A program made the translations under genes and the position numbers. Below the pieces are notes generated by a model. It ran no database searches and was not told where the DNA came from. It saw nothing but the letters and a program-made list of their open reading frames with translations. Shown here piece by piece: positions 1 to 9,885 of a stretch of DNA of 64,000 bases. This DNA is from Siphonodentalium dalli (Eukaryota > Mollusca > Scaphopoda > Gadilida > Siphonodentaliidae), in assembly GCA_032622095.1 (NCBI GenBank), contig CP136061.1:6648734-6712733 (forward strand), written 5' to 3'. Each line of letters starts with the position of its first letter. The first letter of the stretch is position 1.

Positions 1-223
1 TCGGAACTATATTTAGTCACCAATTATCTTATTTTGACCACCAGAAGTTTGCAATAATGGTAATTCTTTCGATATGGATAAGAACAATATGAACTAAGCC
101 AGACCTAGACAATTTTAGTCCTAAAACATAAGAACTAAGAACACGTAAGAAATCCTTACCAAATGTCCTTATGGCAATGGTATCTCAGCGGAGCGATGGG
201 GGATAACTCTGTCTGGAGAGGTA
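1..223 (-). repeat. Dispersed repeat family A, copy 1 (cut by the window edge)
   Basis: The reverse complement matches 2614-2849 and 6416-6668 almost throughout. Shared landmarks are the stretch around gagataccattgccat and the block tggtggtcaaaataagataa. No coding potential is seen. It is a medium-copy interspersed repeat of unknown class, and its outer end lies beyond the window. Confidence 0.8.
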
Positions 224-335
224 ATAACTGCTGAAATTCAATTTACACCCCATCTCCCTTCTATGATCCAATAACAAGAACCCATTTATAAAACCCTTAT
301 AGTGAGAAAGGTCACCATTATAATCAGTAAATATA

Positions 336-519
336 CAGTAACGCCCTAAGTAATCGACCTCTTAACCACAGCAGAATTATGGGTAACTTTTCAGGATTTA
401 GTCGGAAATAGTCGGGAGAGCTTTCCGATGAATGGCAACAAGCCATATTTCCGACTAAATCCTGAAAAGTTACCCATAATTCTGCTGTGGTTAAGAGGTC
501 GATTACTTAGGGCGTTACG
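336..519. mobile_element. Palindromic TA-flanked MITE (family B, Tc1/mariner-like), nearly complete
   Basis: This is one long inverted repeat. The left arm starts CAGTAACGCCCTAAGTAAT and is mirrored by the right arm ending ATTACTTAGGGCGTTAC. Each arm is about 70-80 bp and the loop is short. TA lies on both sides (334-335 and 520-521). It has no coding capacity. The assignment to a Tc1/mariner-type element rests on the TA duplication, which the filled copy at 59436-59639 and its empty paralogue at 14092 show directly. The last bases of the right end differ slightly from other copies. Confidence 0.85.
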
Positions 520-547
520 TACTTCAAATAAGCTGTTGGGACCAAGG

Positions 548-1022
548 CTGAAAATATTATTTTTTTACTGACAGTCAAAACATCAGGCACCATGACATGG
601 ATGGTGTTGGTCATTTCAAAATGGTGCCTGTCAAATTTTCAGATCTACTGTAAGAGACAGTATTTAAATTTCCAATTGACTTATTATTCGTCAATGATGC
701 GCACATTTTAGTGAGCGTCAAATTGCCACCTAGGAAAAACCCATGTTATTTTTGTTTTCAATAGTTCAAAAACTTTATTAATAAATACACATGCAATTCG
801 ACATAATTTTGTTCACTAATAATTGATCTGAAATTAAAAAAGCACCAATTTTTACTTTCAATGTCCTATTTGGACAGAAGTGGCTCCTTGGACAGATACA
901 GATTGTTTAAAGAATTGTATTGGACAAAATGTCCGACAGATACAGAACTTGAGAAGTGCACTGGACATAAGCTATTTTTCGTCGGACAATGACCATGACC
1001 GGCCACTTATTTTGAGCCTTGG
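548..1022 (+). repeat. Dispersed repeat family C, copy 1
   Basis: Aligns along its length with 8175-8622. Shared blocks include ggatggtgttggtcatttca near the left end and ggccacttattttgagcctt at the right end. The two copies differ by scattered substitutions and small indels, so the reading frame is not conserved throughout. A 68-codon ORF overlapping it (880-1086) is therefore treated as noise. Confidence 0.8.
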
Positions 1023-1084
1023 TTGGGACATATGCATAGTGGTATATGAGAGAGAAGTCACTTCTCCCTGGGACAAAATACCAT

Positions 1085-1320
1085 AATTGTGGTTCCCAAT
1101 GGGTGTACATCACAATATTCACCATCTGGGAACTTCAATCTGAGTCTATGTCTCCCATAGCAGATGAGGCAATGTAGAATGAGGTCCCAAGACTGTGCTG
1201 TGCGGGAGAGCATCACTAAATTCACCTTCTGGGTACCTCATTCTGCAAATGACAGGCACACTAAACTCAGGCTTCAATAACAGGCACACTAAACTCAGGC
1301 TTGGTGTGAAATAACTGATA
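1085..1320 (+). mobile_element. Hairpin MITE family D, degenerate copy with its usual flank
   Basis: It begins with the flank (gttcccaatgggtgtacatc) that also precedes the copy at 5472. A hairpin at about 1175-1246 follows, with most of its left arm lost. The right arm still reads catcactaaattcacc and ends in cattctgc. The outer arm aaatgacaggcacactaaac is present, and part of it is duplicated in tandem at 1250-1305. Confidence 0.7.
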
Positions 1321-1404
1321 TTTTGTGTTTTTTAGACCAATAATCGATAATCCTTTCTACTTTCTGACAAACTGTTTTTTACCTAAATGGCCATCAATTA
1401 AAAA

Positions 1405-1545
1405 TTTCCATCCATGGGGGAGCGGGTTGTAACGTTTCCATCCATGGGGGAGCACGTTGTTTCCATCCATAGGGGAGTGGGTTGTTTCTAACCATGGGTG
1501 AGCGGGTTGTTTCTATCTATGGGGGAATGGGGGTGGTTGTTAGAT
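1405..1545 (+). repeat. Short G-rich minisatellite, about five units of 25-33 bp
   Basis: Degenerate tandem units of the type tttccatccatgggggagc followed by gggttgt. Unit length drifts between copies. Two overlapping ORFs run through it (from 1482 and 1498) and show no recognisable protein. Confidence 0.75.
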
Positions 1546-1587
1546 TTGAATATATTTCAGTCAGTAATTATTGTGAAATTTGTTGTT

Positions 1588-1985
1588 TTAACCCTTTCAG
1601 TGCCAGGTCCGATTTTTGTATCAACCCATATACCCTGTGCCAATGCATTCTCTTATATGTGCGAGTCGACCATAGGTCGCCTCGCATATATAAGAGAATG
1701 CATTGGCCTAACAATTTTTCATCATTTGTTATTATTTTTTACAATTTTTTACAATTTGAATAATTTTTTCTTATATTCTTTAACAGACTTATTTTGTAGG
1801 TTTAGTGCCAGGGAATCTTACGTTTTTCATGGGCATAAAAATTATTACTATGAATACTTGGTGATAGTTTTGAGTTATAACGTGCCCCTAAGGTTTTATC
1901 AAGTTTGTTTTTAAATTCGCTATAGCATGCTTAAGCATACTAAAAAAAAATTAAACCCCGAAAAAAAATAAAAAAAAAAATTTTA
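1588..1985 (+). mobile_element. piggyBac-like MITE (family E), copy 1, right end missing
   Basis: Starts TTAACCCTTTCAGTGCCAGG, a TTAA target plus the CCCTTT-type terminus common in piggyBac-superfamily elements. It contains the family's internal palindrome (ccaatgcattctcttata and its complement, about 1646-1708). Its body continues through the block gctatagcatgcttaagcat. This is the same content as 4446-4940 in the opposite orientation, but it decays into A-rich sequence without the closing inverted terminus. Confidence 0.75.
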
Positions 1986-2613
1986 AGACAGAAATATGTT
2001 ATGGTTTCGGTTATTTGTTTCGACTGAAATTGCTATCAGTTTGAAATTTCCAACAGGAAGGTTTAAAGGGTAGGAGTGTAACTAAAATTTCCCGATGTTA
2101 GAAATTTTGATCAGATTCAAGGAGAGGGGGTGCAGTTAGAAAATTCCATGGTGGACACCCCCCCCCCTCTAGCCACACCGTGCAACAAAATCACCAGGAG
2201 TACTCATGAGGGAGGTCTAGGTCATGAGTAAAATAAATTTGACAAATGAATCATAAGTTATCTGAGTGATATATTTAATTCATGAGATAAATGAATCATA
2301 AGTTATCTGAGTGATATATTCAATTCAGATGAGAATTATTCCATTATTCTGATGTCTGTTTTTATGCCTAATCTGAAGCTACCAGAACTAATATGTCAGA
2401 TCCATATTACGACTTACACGCTACGGGTAAAACCAGACGTTATGATTCGTGTAAATGCTGTAGGGAGAGTATTATGTTATAAAACAGGCTGAATTGTCAG
2501 GAGAATTGTGGCTGTTACATCTAAGTAGTAACCGCAATTAAAGTATGAATAATTTACAGTAACCGTTAGGAACAAAATACCCCTGATGTGTGTTAACTTA
2601 TGATGCAAATAGG
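1986..2613. other. Stretch without recognised genes; one 46-bp tandem duplication
   Basis: I see no gene. There is a C-run near 2158-2168. A direct duplication with a 46-bp period lies at about 2244-2329 (shared core tcataagttatctgagtgat). The remainder is unannotated AT-rich sequence. Confidence 0.6.
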
Positions 2614-2849
2614 CAAACTCCAGGCAGAGTTATCTCCCATCACTCCGCTGAGATACCATTGCCATAAGGACATTTGGTAAGGATTTCTGACATGTTCTTT
2701 GTCTGGCTCAGTCTATATTGTTCTAAACAATACCGAAATAATTACCATTATTGCAAACTTTTGGTGGTCAAAATAAGATAACAGATTACTAAATATAGTT
2801 CTGACGATATGTGAAAATAGATGTATCGGTCTGCAAAGTACCATCCTAC
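2614..2849 (+). repeat. Dispersed repeat family A, copy 2
   Basis: Close match to 6416-6668 and to the reverse complement of 1-223, starting caaactccaggcagagttat and ending near caaagtaccatcct. The minus-strand ORF at 2713-2988 falls in it and has no protein-like features. Confidence 0.8.
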
Positions 2850-2935
2850 TGGCAAATGGGTCCCCGTAAAACCAAGTAACCCTCCGTTTTATTATCCCTT
2901 CCATGCTGACTGGAGCATCCTGAAATTTTGAGAAA

Positions 2936-3290
2936 ACCCTGTGCCAATGCATTCTCTTATAATGTGAGTCTCTCATAGGGAGTCTCACATAATTTTAAAT
3001 AAGAGACTGAATTAACCTAACAATTTTTACCTTGACATTGTACACCAGCAGTTCTCAAAATTGGCCACGGAAATAAGCAATGCTGTGGGAAATGCCATGG
3101 CAACATGTGGAATCTATAATGGCACAGCATTCAATTTGCCGTGGGACATTTTTCATAGTTTCGAGGGCTGAGCCAGTGCATTTTCTTATATATGGGAGGC
3201 TCTGCTCCCTATGGATGACTCGCATATATAAGAGAAAATGCACTGACACAGGATCATTACTGCGGCACCAGCGCAGCTCGCATCATGAAA
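2936..3290. repeat. Solo copies of the internal palindrome module seen in the piggyBac-like MITEs
   Basis: Two hairpins. The one at about 2938-2992 has the left arm ccaatgcattctcttata and a decayed right arm. The one at about 3172-3247 is well preserved, with agtgcattttcttatatat and its complement. They resemble the palindrome inside family E but here lack the CCCTTT terminus nearby. The block accagcgcagctcgcatcat that follows (about 3268-3287) recurs beside the solo copy at 62525-62674. Confidence 0.7.
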
Positions 3291-3293
3291 GGA

Positions 3294-3606
3294 TTATATA
3301 ACACTTCCGTATGGAGCCCCACACGGACCCAAGCAGACGACATTCATCAGTGCATTGTTCTCTCTGTCTGGGGCTCCATAAAAGGTTAAAGACATTAAAG
3401 GGTTATATAACACTCCCATAAGGAGCCCCACACGGACCCAATCAGACGACATTCATCAGTGCATTGTTCTCTCTGTCTGGTGCTCCATAAAAGGTTAAAG
3501 ACATTAAAGGGTTATATAACACTCCCGTATGGAGCCCCACACGGACCCAAGCAGACGACATTCATCAGTGCATTGTTCTCTCTGTCTGGGGCTCCATAAA
3601 GGGTTA
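3294..3606 (+). repeat. Palindromic element family F, three tandem copies with a 109-bp period
   Basis: Three head-to-tail units start at 3294, 3403 and 3512. Each holds an inverted pair (tatggagccccacacgga and tctgtctggggctccata) around the core aagcagacgacattcatcag. Single copies of the same family occur at 4326-4390, 12527-12611 and 12739-12832. No coding capacity. Confidence 0.9.
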
Positions 3607-4325
3607 ATATATAATGTATTTCTTTACTATATGGATTCTCCCATATATATATGAATGGTATATTATTCTATTGTCGATCTGGAGGGGTTTTCAGGAAAAA
3701 TAAGCAGACAACAGATATTTCAAGAACAGAAGTCCCTTTTATTTTATGCCAAACTTGCAAACCAAATTTCATCGAGATCCGATAACCCATGGTTATGATA
3801 TACATGTATGAATGGACAGATGGACGCATGTAATCCAGTATATACCCCCACCCCCACCCCCCATCCTCGGGATACAAGTAGTCCCTCCTGCATGTGCCTG
3901 ATTAATAAGGTGAAAGACATTCCAAAAATGAAATTCAAGATCACATACAACATTCACATCACATTTCATATTTTTACCTGCCCACCTTCAGCCAATATAA
4001 ATCAACTGCAAGTTTACATCCAACTTTTTCAGAAAAATGGGGCGGGAGGGAAAATTTTATTATTTATATTTTATTCTTCCTAACATAAACAGTCATGGAC
4101 ATCTAGATATTGAAGCATTATCCTATCTTTTATAATACAAGGTGATTAATAGATCGTCCAATTTGATAAAAATAGACTGATTAATGGGTCACTGAAATGT
4201 AATATGATGGTTCAGGCATGAGAACAAGTTTACATTAAATAAAATATATTGAGGAAAAGGACTAAAATTAGGGTTGGCAGGGGATGTAAATCTAGCAATT
4301 ATTTTTTATATTATGATCCATCCCC
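3607..4325. other. AT-rich stretch without recognised genes
   Basis: I see no gene, RNA or complete transposon. There is a CA/C-rich run (cccccacccccacccccc) near 3845-3862. The short ORFs on both strands around 3668-4083 overlap one another and show no recognisable domain. Confidence 0.5.
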
Positions 4326-4390
4326 TGATGACTGTCGTCTGCTTGGGTTCATGTGGGGCTCCATATGGGAGTGCTATATAACCCTTTAAT
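4326..4390 (-). repeat. Palindromic element family F, single partial copy
   Basis: The reverse complement matches the right-hand part of the 3294-3606 units, with gactgtcgtctgcttgggtt followed by tggggctccatatgggag and the ttatata-type end. Confidence 0.75.
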
Positions 4391-4445
4391 GTTTATGATC
4401 CAGCCCCAAGAATATGAGTCGGGAGAGGGGAAAACACAAATTTGT

Positions 4446-4940
4446 TTAACCCTTTCAGTGCCAGAAGCCGATCTCATCGGCCCTAATTTACGGTCTGTAA
4501 AATCGGTCCTAAAAAAAATTTTAAATAAAAAAAACAAACTTTGGGTTGAATTTTTTTTTGGGTTGAATTTTTTTGGGTATGCTTAAGCATGCTATAGCGA
4601 ATTTAAAAACAAACTGGATAAAACTTTAGGGGCATGTTATAATAATAACTCAAAACTATCACCAAGTATTCATAGTAATAATTTTGATGCCCATGAAAAA
4701 CGTAAGATTCCCTGGCACTAAACCTACAAAATAAGTCTGGCACTGAAAGAGTTAATTAAAGAATATAAGAAAAAATTATTAAAATTGTAAAAAATAATAA
4801 CAATGATGAAAAATTGTTAGGCCAATGCATTCTCTTATATATGCGAGGCGACCTATGGTTGACTCGCATATATAAGAGAATGCATTGGCACAGGGTATAT
4901 GGGTTGATACAAAAATCGGACTTGGCACTGAAAGGGTTAA
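4446..4940 (-). mobile_element. piggyBac-like MITE (family E), complete copy
   Basis: It is flanked by TTAA on both sides (4446-4449 and 4937-4940), with inverted termini TTAACCCTTTCAGTGCCAG and CTGGCACTGAAAGAG/GGGTTAA types. An internal near-perfect palindrome (about 4822-4890) is built on ccaatgcattctcttatata. The 495 bp carry no transposase. TTAA duplication and a CCCTTT-start terminus are hallmarks of the piggyBac superfamily. A terminus-like ggcactgaaagagttaa also occurs internally near 4739, which suggests nesting or an end duplication. Confidence 0.85.
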
Positions 4941-5119
4941 GGATGGCCTTTGGTACTACATTGTATACAATAAGATTAGATAAATTTTACTTAAAGTTGT
5001 TTAGAAAACCAATATCACAGAAGACATGCTCTGAGGACCTTTTGACCGATTAAAGCATTTACGTGTGTACAGCCAGTTATAGAAACACGTTTCAGTAACA
5101 ATCGAGATCCTCGTGTAGA

Positions 5120-5410
5120 ATAATAACAATGGAGAATTCCTTATAGAAACAACCAAGTCTGAGTTTAGTGTGTCTGTCATTTGCAGAATTAGGTCCCCAG
5201 AGGGTGAATTTAGTGACGCTATCCCACATAGCGGGCTAGCATCATTAAATTCACCCTCTGGGGACCTCATTCTGCTTAGGACTCATCTTCTCTGGAAAAT
5301 TTCTTTATTATCAAATTTCTATAGAAATTTCTTCACATAGATTATATTTCTTTTTAGCTTAGTTTCTCTATATCCCCAAATAGGCAGACGAAACATCGCA
5401 TAAATCGAGG
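5120..5410 (+). mobile_element. Hairpin MITE family D, copy with core hairpin 5183-5275
   Basis: The core starts gcagaattaggtccccagag and folds back on gggacctcattctgc at 5261-5275, with arms of about 40 bp around a short loop. The outer left arm tttagtgtgtctgtcatttg precedes it. The minus-strand ORF here (5001-5270) only reads through the hairpin. Confidence 0.85.
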
Positions 5411-5605
5411 TTCCCAATGGGTGTACATCACAATATTCACCATTTGGGAACAGATGAGCAGATGAGGCCATGCAGAATGAGGTCCCCAGAGGGTGAATTT
5501 GGTGATGCTAGCCTGCTATGCAGGATAGCATCACTAAATTCACCCTCTGGGGACCCCATTATGCAAATGACAGGCACTAAACTCAGGCTTGGAACCAACT
5601 TGAGG
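5411..5605 (+). mobile_element. Hairpin MITE family D, copy with core hairpin 5472-5564
   Basis: Preceded by the family flank gttcccaatgggtgtacatc. The left arm gcagaatgaggtccccagag and right arm ctctggggaccccattatgc pair over about 40 bp. The outer right arm aaatgacaggcactaaactc follows. Confidence 0.88.
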
Positions 5606-5654
5606 TGCTAAAGATGGCACGGCTTCCACTCGAATGAATAATGTAACCTCAGCA

Positions 5655-5790
5655 TCCAATCTTGAAATAGTGTGTCTATCATTAGCAGAATGAGGTCCCC
5701 AGAGGGTGAATTTAGTGACACTATCCTGCACAGTGGGCTTGCATCACTAAATTTACCTTCTGAGCACCTCATTCTGCTTAGGCCTTATCT
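5655..5790 (+). mobile_element. Hairpin MITE family D, copy with core hairpin 5685-5777
   Basis: The outer left arm cttgaaatagtgtgtctatc leads into the gcagaatgaggtccc hairpin. The right arm is more diverged (ttaccttctgagcacctcat) but still ends attctgc. The start of this outer arm shares gaaatagtgtgtc with the 70-bp satellite. Confidence 0.82.
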
Positions 5791-5889
5791 TCTGGGATGT
5801 ATCTATAGTCTCAAATTAACATTGTTTTTAGTTACTTTTTCCCTTCTGGACAGTTTCTATATCACCTAATAATTTGAAGAAGATAAAAT

Positions 5890-6100
5890 GCATAATCGAG
5901 GTGACTAATGGGTGAACATCACCAACTTTTAACTTCAACTGGGGAACTTCAATCTGATCCTAGATCTCCCATAGCTGTTGAGGCCTAAGCAGAATGAAGT
6001 CCCCAGAGGGTGAATTTGTGGATGCTAGCCTGCCATGTTGGATAGCATCACTAAATTCACCCTCTGGGGACCTCATTCTGCAAATGACAGACAAACAATT
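5890..6100 (+). mobile_element. Hairpin MITE family D, copy with core hairpin 5989-6081
   Basis: The core gcagaatgaagtccccagag pairs with ctctggggacctcattctgc. The flank aacttcaatctgatcctaga matches that of the 1.1-kb copy. The 85-codon ORF starting here reads the hairpin and has no recognisable product. Confidence 0.85.
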
Positions 6101-6285
6101 TCAAGACTTGCAATCGAATAATAGTAAGAATCGAGCTTCAAACAATGGCAGTGATTTCAACAAAGTGAATAGTTTCAACATTGTCAGGGCTTCTTCAGAA
6201 GTGTATGGTATAAAATCAGTACCTCACAATGTGAATCCTATAGAGACGTAGTAAACAAACAATAACAGTGTATTTGTCTCATAAT

Positions 6286-6415
6286 CGTGTTGTAATTCAC
6301 ACAGATGTCATATTTTACATGACATCCCGTCAGTCACGCTCGTTCTCCCATGCTTTCAGTTAACTGTTTCATGACCCATAGAGAGCCCCACACAGGCTGC
6401 AGCAGACGACACTGT
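6286..6415 (+). repeat. Segmental duplicate with truncated family G palindrome
   Basis: Matches 6714-6838 (shared ttcacacagatgtcatattt and ctttcagttaac). It ends in the left half of a family G element (gacccatagagagccccaca), which is cut off where family A begins at 6416. The left half without its partner implies a truncation or insertion junction at about 6413-6416. Confidence 0.75.
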
Positions 6416-6668
6416 ACAAACTCCAGGCAGAGTTATCTCCCATCGCTATGGTGAGATACCATTGCCACAAGGATTTCTGACATGATTTTAGTTCTTATGT
6501 TTTTGGATTAAATTGTCTATGTCTGGCTCAGTTAAAATTATTCTTATCAATACCGAAAGAATTACCATTATTGCAAACATATGGTGGTCAAAATAAGATA
6601 ATATGTGAATAAATATAGTTCTGACGATACGTAAAAAATAAATGTATCGATCTCCAAAGTACCATCCT
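6416..6668 (+). repeat. Dispersed repeat family A, copy 3
   Basis: Follows 2614-2849 closely, from caaactccaggcagagttat to caaagtaccatcct, with an extra ttcttatgtttttggattaa block also found in copy 1. Confidence 0.8.
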
Positions 6669-6800
6669 TGTGGCAGTGATAACGGAGAGGGCGCTGCATG
6701 GAGTTAGATAATCATCTTGTAATTCACACAGATGTCATATTTTACTTGGCAGCCCCTCAGCCATTCTCATTCTCCCAATGCTTTCAGTTAACCGTTTCAT

Positions 6801-6883
6801 GACCCATAGAGAGCCCCACACAGACTCCAGCAGACAACACTCTGTAGTGCATGCTTCTATCTGTGTGAGGCTCCCTGTGGGTT
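6801..6883 (+). mobile_element. Palindromic element family G, complete copy
   Basis: Inverted ends acccatagagagccccaca and tgtgaggctccctgtgggtt surround the core agcagacaacactctgtagt. The family is related in sequence to family F. Other copies lie at 14164-14247, 59684-59766, 62955-63039 and 63071-63153. Confidence 0.8.
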
Positions 6884-7388
6884 AAACAATAAACTTTATA
6901 TATTGCCTCGGCTATTATCCCTTTAATGACGTGAGCTGCGCGGGTGCAGTATTAAATATCCTGGGCATGAGCATTATCTCACATATGCAAGTCTGGCTTA
7001 CAAGGTCAAGGTCAATATTGTTAGGCCAATGCATTCTATTATATATGTGAGGCGCTCCATGAGAGACTCGCATATAAAAGAGAATGCATTGACAGGGTTT
7101 TCAAAAACATTCTGGAAGCTCCACTCATGGACGGGATATTAGGAGTGAAAATGATTTTTCACAATTTAAACAAACAGCTTCAGTGAAAATTGTCCTGTGA
7201 CCCTGAATCAGTGGTTGTCAGGAGATGGGTGTAAAGTGCATTTGCACCCATCATCCGCGCAACATTCAATTTACAGGTGCTAAAATTAACTCACATCCCC
7301 CCTGATATGATGAGTATGTGGAGTTTGTGGACTGTAATCATTATAGCATATAGCCAAGACTCAACATTTTTTAATGCAATCTCTTTGT
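6884..7388. other. No gene recognised; contains a solo palindrome module at 7020-7095
   Basis: The hairpin at about 7020-7095 has arms ccaatgcattctattatata and its near-complement around gcgctccatgagagactcgc. The rest is unannotated. Confidence 0.6.
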
Positions 7389-7390
7389 TA

Positions 7391-7450
7391 CAGTAATGCC
7401 CTAAGTAATTCACTCCTTAACCAAGGAGTCAAATACTTAGGGCATTACTG
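7391..7450. mobile_element. Minimal family B MITE (60 bp)
   Basis: CAGTAATGCCCTAAGTAATT pairs with its mirror, ending ACTTAGGGCATTACTG. TA lies on both sides (7389-7390 and 7451-7452). Almost only the inverted ends are left. Confidence 0.88.
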
Positions 7451-7560
7451 TACTATGTTAGCAAATACTATGGGGGGTGAAAATAACAGCACAAGATATT
7501 TACGGGTCACAATAAGAATTTCATCCAAAATGGAAAAATAAACATAAACGTTCATTGTAA

Positions 7561-7990
7561 TATGTGACCCGTCATATAAAAACTAGTCGAAAAATATTTT
7601 ATTTGAGTTACGTGCTGCATGTTTTTGAGTGTGATAAGATCTTTACATAGGTCGCAAACTTAATGTTCTGTTGCGGTCCAAAGTTATAGGATTTTGAATG
7701 TCAGCATAAACCGATTCCAGAGATAATCAGAGATAATCGCATTTAAAGACACACAAATTAGCTAAATTCTTAATAAATATACACCACTATATGTCCAAAT
7801 TACAACAGCACATTAATAGCCACAAACTTCACTTTATGCTACTTTATGTTGACAGAGTAGAACTATATACAAATGTGTCCCAAAAAAATTATATTTTTCG
7901 TATTTTTTTGCATATTTTTTTATATTTTATGGATTTACTCAGTATTAGAAATCCCGACTTATGACGGGTTTTGATATGGCGGGTCACATA
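7561..7990. mobile_element. MITE family H with ends TATGTGACCCG / CGGGTCACATA
   Basis: The left end tatgtgacccgtcatataaa is mirrored by the right end atatggcgggtcacata, giving inverted ends of about 26 bp with mismatches. TA at each tip is compatible with a TA target duplication. The 430 bp are AT-rich with no ORF. Only one copy is seen in this window, so boundaries rest on the inverted ends alone. Confidence 0.7.
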
Positions 7991-8174
7991 TAGTATTCTG
8001 GATCGCATGTATCTAACTTAGAGATATAAAATACACCCGTCTGATAATTTACGAGTGCTAAGACCTGCTTTCATTAAAATCGCTCCAGTGAAGCACAGCT
8101 GAATACATATTTTAGTGGCCGTAAACTACATCATACATGTATGTACCAATAAAGATAATAGGCTACAAACAAGG

Positions 8175-8622
8175 CTCAAAATAAAAAAAATTCTACTGAC
8201 TGTCAAAATGACAGGCACCAAATGGATGGTGTTGGTCATTTCAAAATTGTGCCTGTCAAATTTTGAGATGTACTGAATGAGACCGTATTTAAATTTCCAA
8301 TCAACTTATTATTCGTCAATGAGTGAGAAAAATTTATTTTTGTTTTCAAAAGTTCAAAAACGTTCCCGTCAATTAATACATACAACTGCACTTCACAAAC
8401 GAGATAATTGCATTTACCGGTAACTCTGAAATTAAAAAAGAACTATTTTTTACTTTCAATGTCTGATTTGGCCAGTAATGGCTCCTTGGATGTACCCAAA
8501 CAGATACAGATTGGTTAAAAATTTGCAATGGACAAAATGTCCGACAGATACAGAAGTGCACTGGACATAAGCTATTTTTCTTCAGACATTGACCGTGACC
8601 GGCCACTTATTTTGAGCCTTGG
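8175..8622 (+). repeat. Dispersed repeat family C, copy 2
   Basis: Aligns with 548-1022; see that entry. A 102-codon ORF (8528-8836) begins in the conserved right end and runs out into unrelated sequence. No domain is recognisable, so it is not called as a gene. Confidence 0.8.
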
Positions 8623-9244
8623 CTACAAAATGTGCACGGGGCCACTGCAATGTCTAAGATCTAAATGTGTGCAAAGGGCAAAAAAGGGCGGCCCCTACCG
8701 CATGAACGCTCCTCAGACGCTGAATAAATGCTCCCGAAGGAATCCTATTTCAGCTGGTAATGCATTAAAGATTTTGAGTGAATTCCAGGCTTTCATTGAA
8801 TCACATTGCATTCCATACAAATTCACAGAAATTTGATTCTCAAAAAATCAATACACAACAGTGATGATAACTTAATCCTACGACTTGTCGAAAGTGCTTG
8901 TGAGGAGCCAAGATCGCACAGAAAAGACAGCCACCAGCGAGTTTGATTGGCCTTAATAGATCGTTAATTGACCTCAGCATGGTAATGTTGCATTAAGCAT
9001 TGAGTTTGATCGATAGAATGATCCTCATACAATTGTTTGGTTTGAAAGCATTGACAGAATCAGAAATAAGACGACCTGCCAACAAAAAGAAGCCATTTGG
9101 GAGAATGATGCCGCGTTCTTCAGACTAATACAGTAATTCTGTTTGTTTACACGGAGGCGATTATCGGAATGTCTGCGCTTGTTCATGTCTGAGGTTGTTT
9201 CTATAAGACATTCTTACTCAGAACTATTCCATTTGTACAAAAAT
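8623..9244. other. Low-repeat stretch, nothing recognised
   Basis: This is one of the few parts of the left arm without obvious repeats. I translated parts of it looking for IMMP2L-like or other conserved exons and found none. It could be unique intronic or intergenic sequence. Confidence 0.5.
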
Positions 9245-9855
9245 GATTATTTTTATAACCAGCAACACTCATGATTATATCCATGTTCTGGCCTATCCTT
9301 TTTGAGGTTGTTATATAACTGGCAACACTCGTTATTATATCCATGTTCTGGCCTATCCTTTTTGAGGTTGTTATATAACTGGCAACTCTTTTGATTATAT
9401 CCATGTTCTGGCCTATCCTTTTAGAAGTTGTTATATAACTGGCAACACTCATGATTATATCCATGTTCTGGCCAATCCTTTTAGAAGTTGTTATATAACT
9501 GGCAACACTCGTTATTATATCCATGTTCTGGCCTATCCTTTTAGAAGTTGTTATATAACTGGCAACACTCATGATTATATCCATGTTCTGGCCAATCCTT
9601 TTTAAGGTTGTTTTATAACCCGCAACACTCGTTATAATATCCATGTTCTGGCCTATCCTTTTTGATGTTGTTATATAACTGGCAACACTCATGGTTATAT
9701 CCATGTTCTGGCCAATCCTTTTTAAGGTTGTTTTATAACCCGCAACACTCGTTATTATATCCATTTTCTGGCCTATCCTTTTTGAGGTGGTTATATAACT
9801 GGCAACTCTTTTGATTATATCCATGTTCTGGCCTATTCTTTTTGAGGTGGTACGG
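9245..9855 (-). repeat. 60-bp minisatellite, ten units, open on the minus strand
   Basis: Ten head-to-tail units of 60 bp (core atccatgttctggcctatcc). Since 60 is divisible by 3, one minus-strand frame stays open from 9944 to 9201 (247 codons) and reads a 20-residue repeat of the type SKRIGQNMDII.SVASY.TT. From about 9421 to 9780 alternate units share variants (atgattatat with ccaatcctt, gttattatat with cctatcctt), a 120-bp two-unit higher-order repeat. Differences between units include both silent (ACC/ACT, TCA/TCT, ATA/ATT, AGG/AGA) and replacement changes. I do not recognise the peptide and no start context, signal peptide or splice structure supports a gene. It is called a minisatellite with a possible ORF. 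Confidence 0.9.
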
Positions 9856-9885
9856 CCACTAAACCCTTCCTGACAGAGGAAATTA

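Noticed and set aside
880-1086. Short ORF shared in part with 8528-8836 (ALDISYFSSD, DRPLILSLG)
   Set aside because: The shared peptide comes from nucleotide similarity of two family C repeat copies. Indels between them break the frame, and no domain is recognisable.
7650-7720. Minus-strand NFGPQQN reading as an IMMP2L exon with an FGP motif
   Set aside because: Lies inside MITE family H; no Asp-Ser-Asn before it and no splice sites.
9245-9855. Minisatellite derived from the IMMP2L exon with the Lys-Arg motif (unit reads SKRIGQNMDII)
   Set aside because: Only KRI and a D match the expected pattern; there is no Glu-Gly-Asp motif and no splice sites in the unit.
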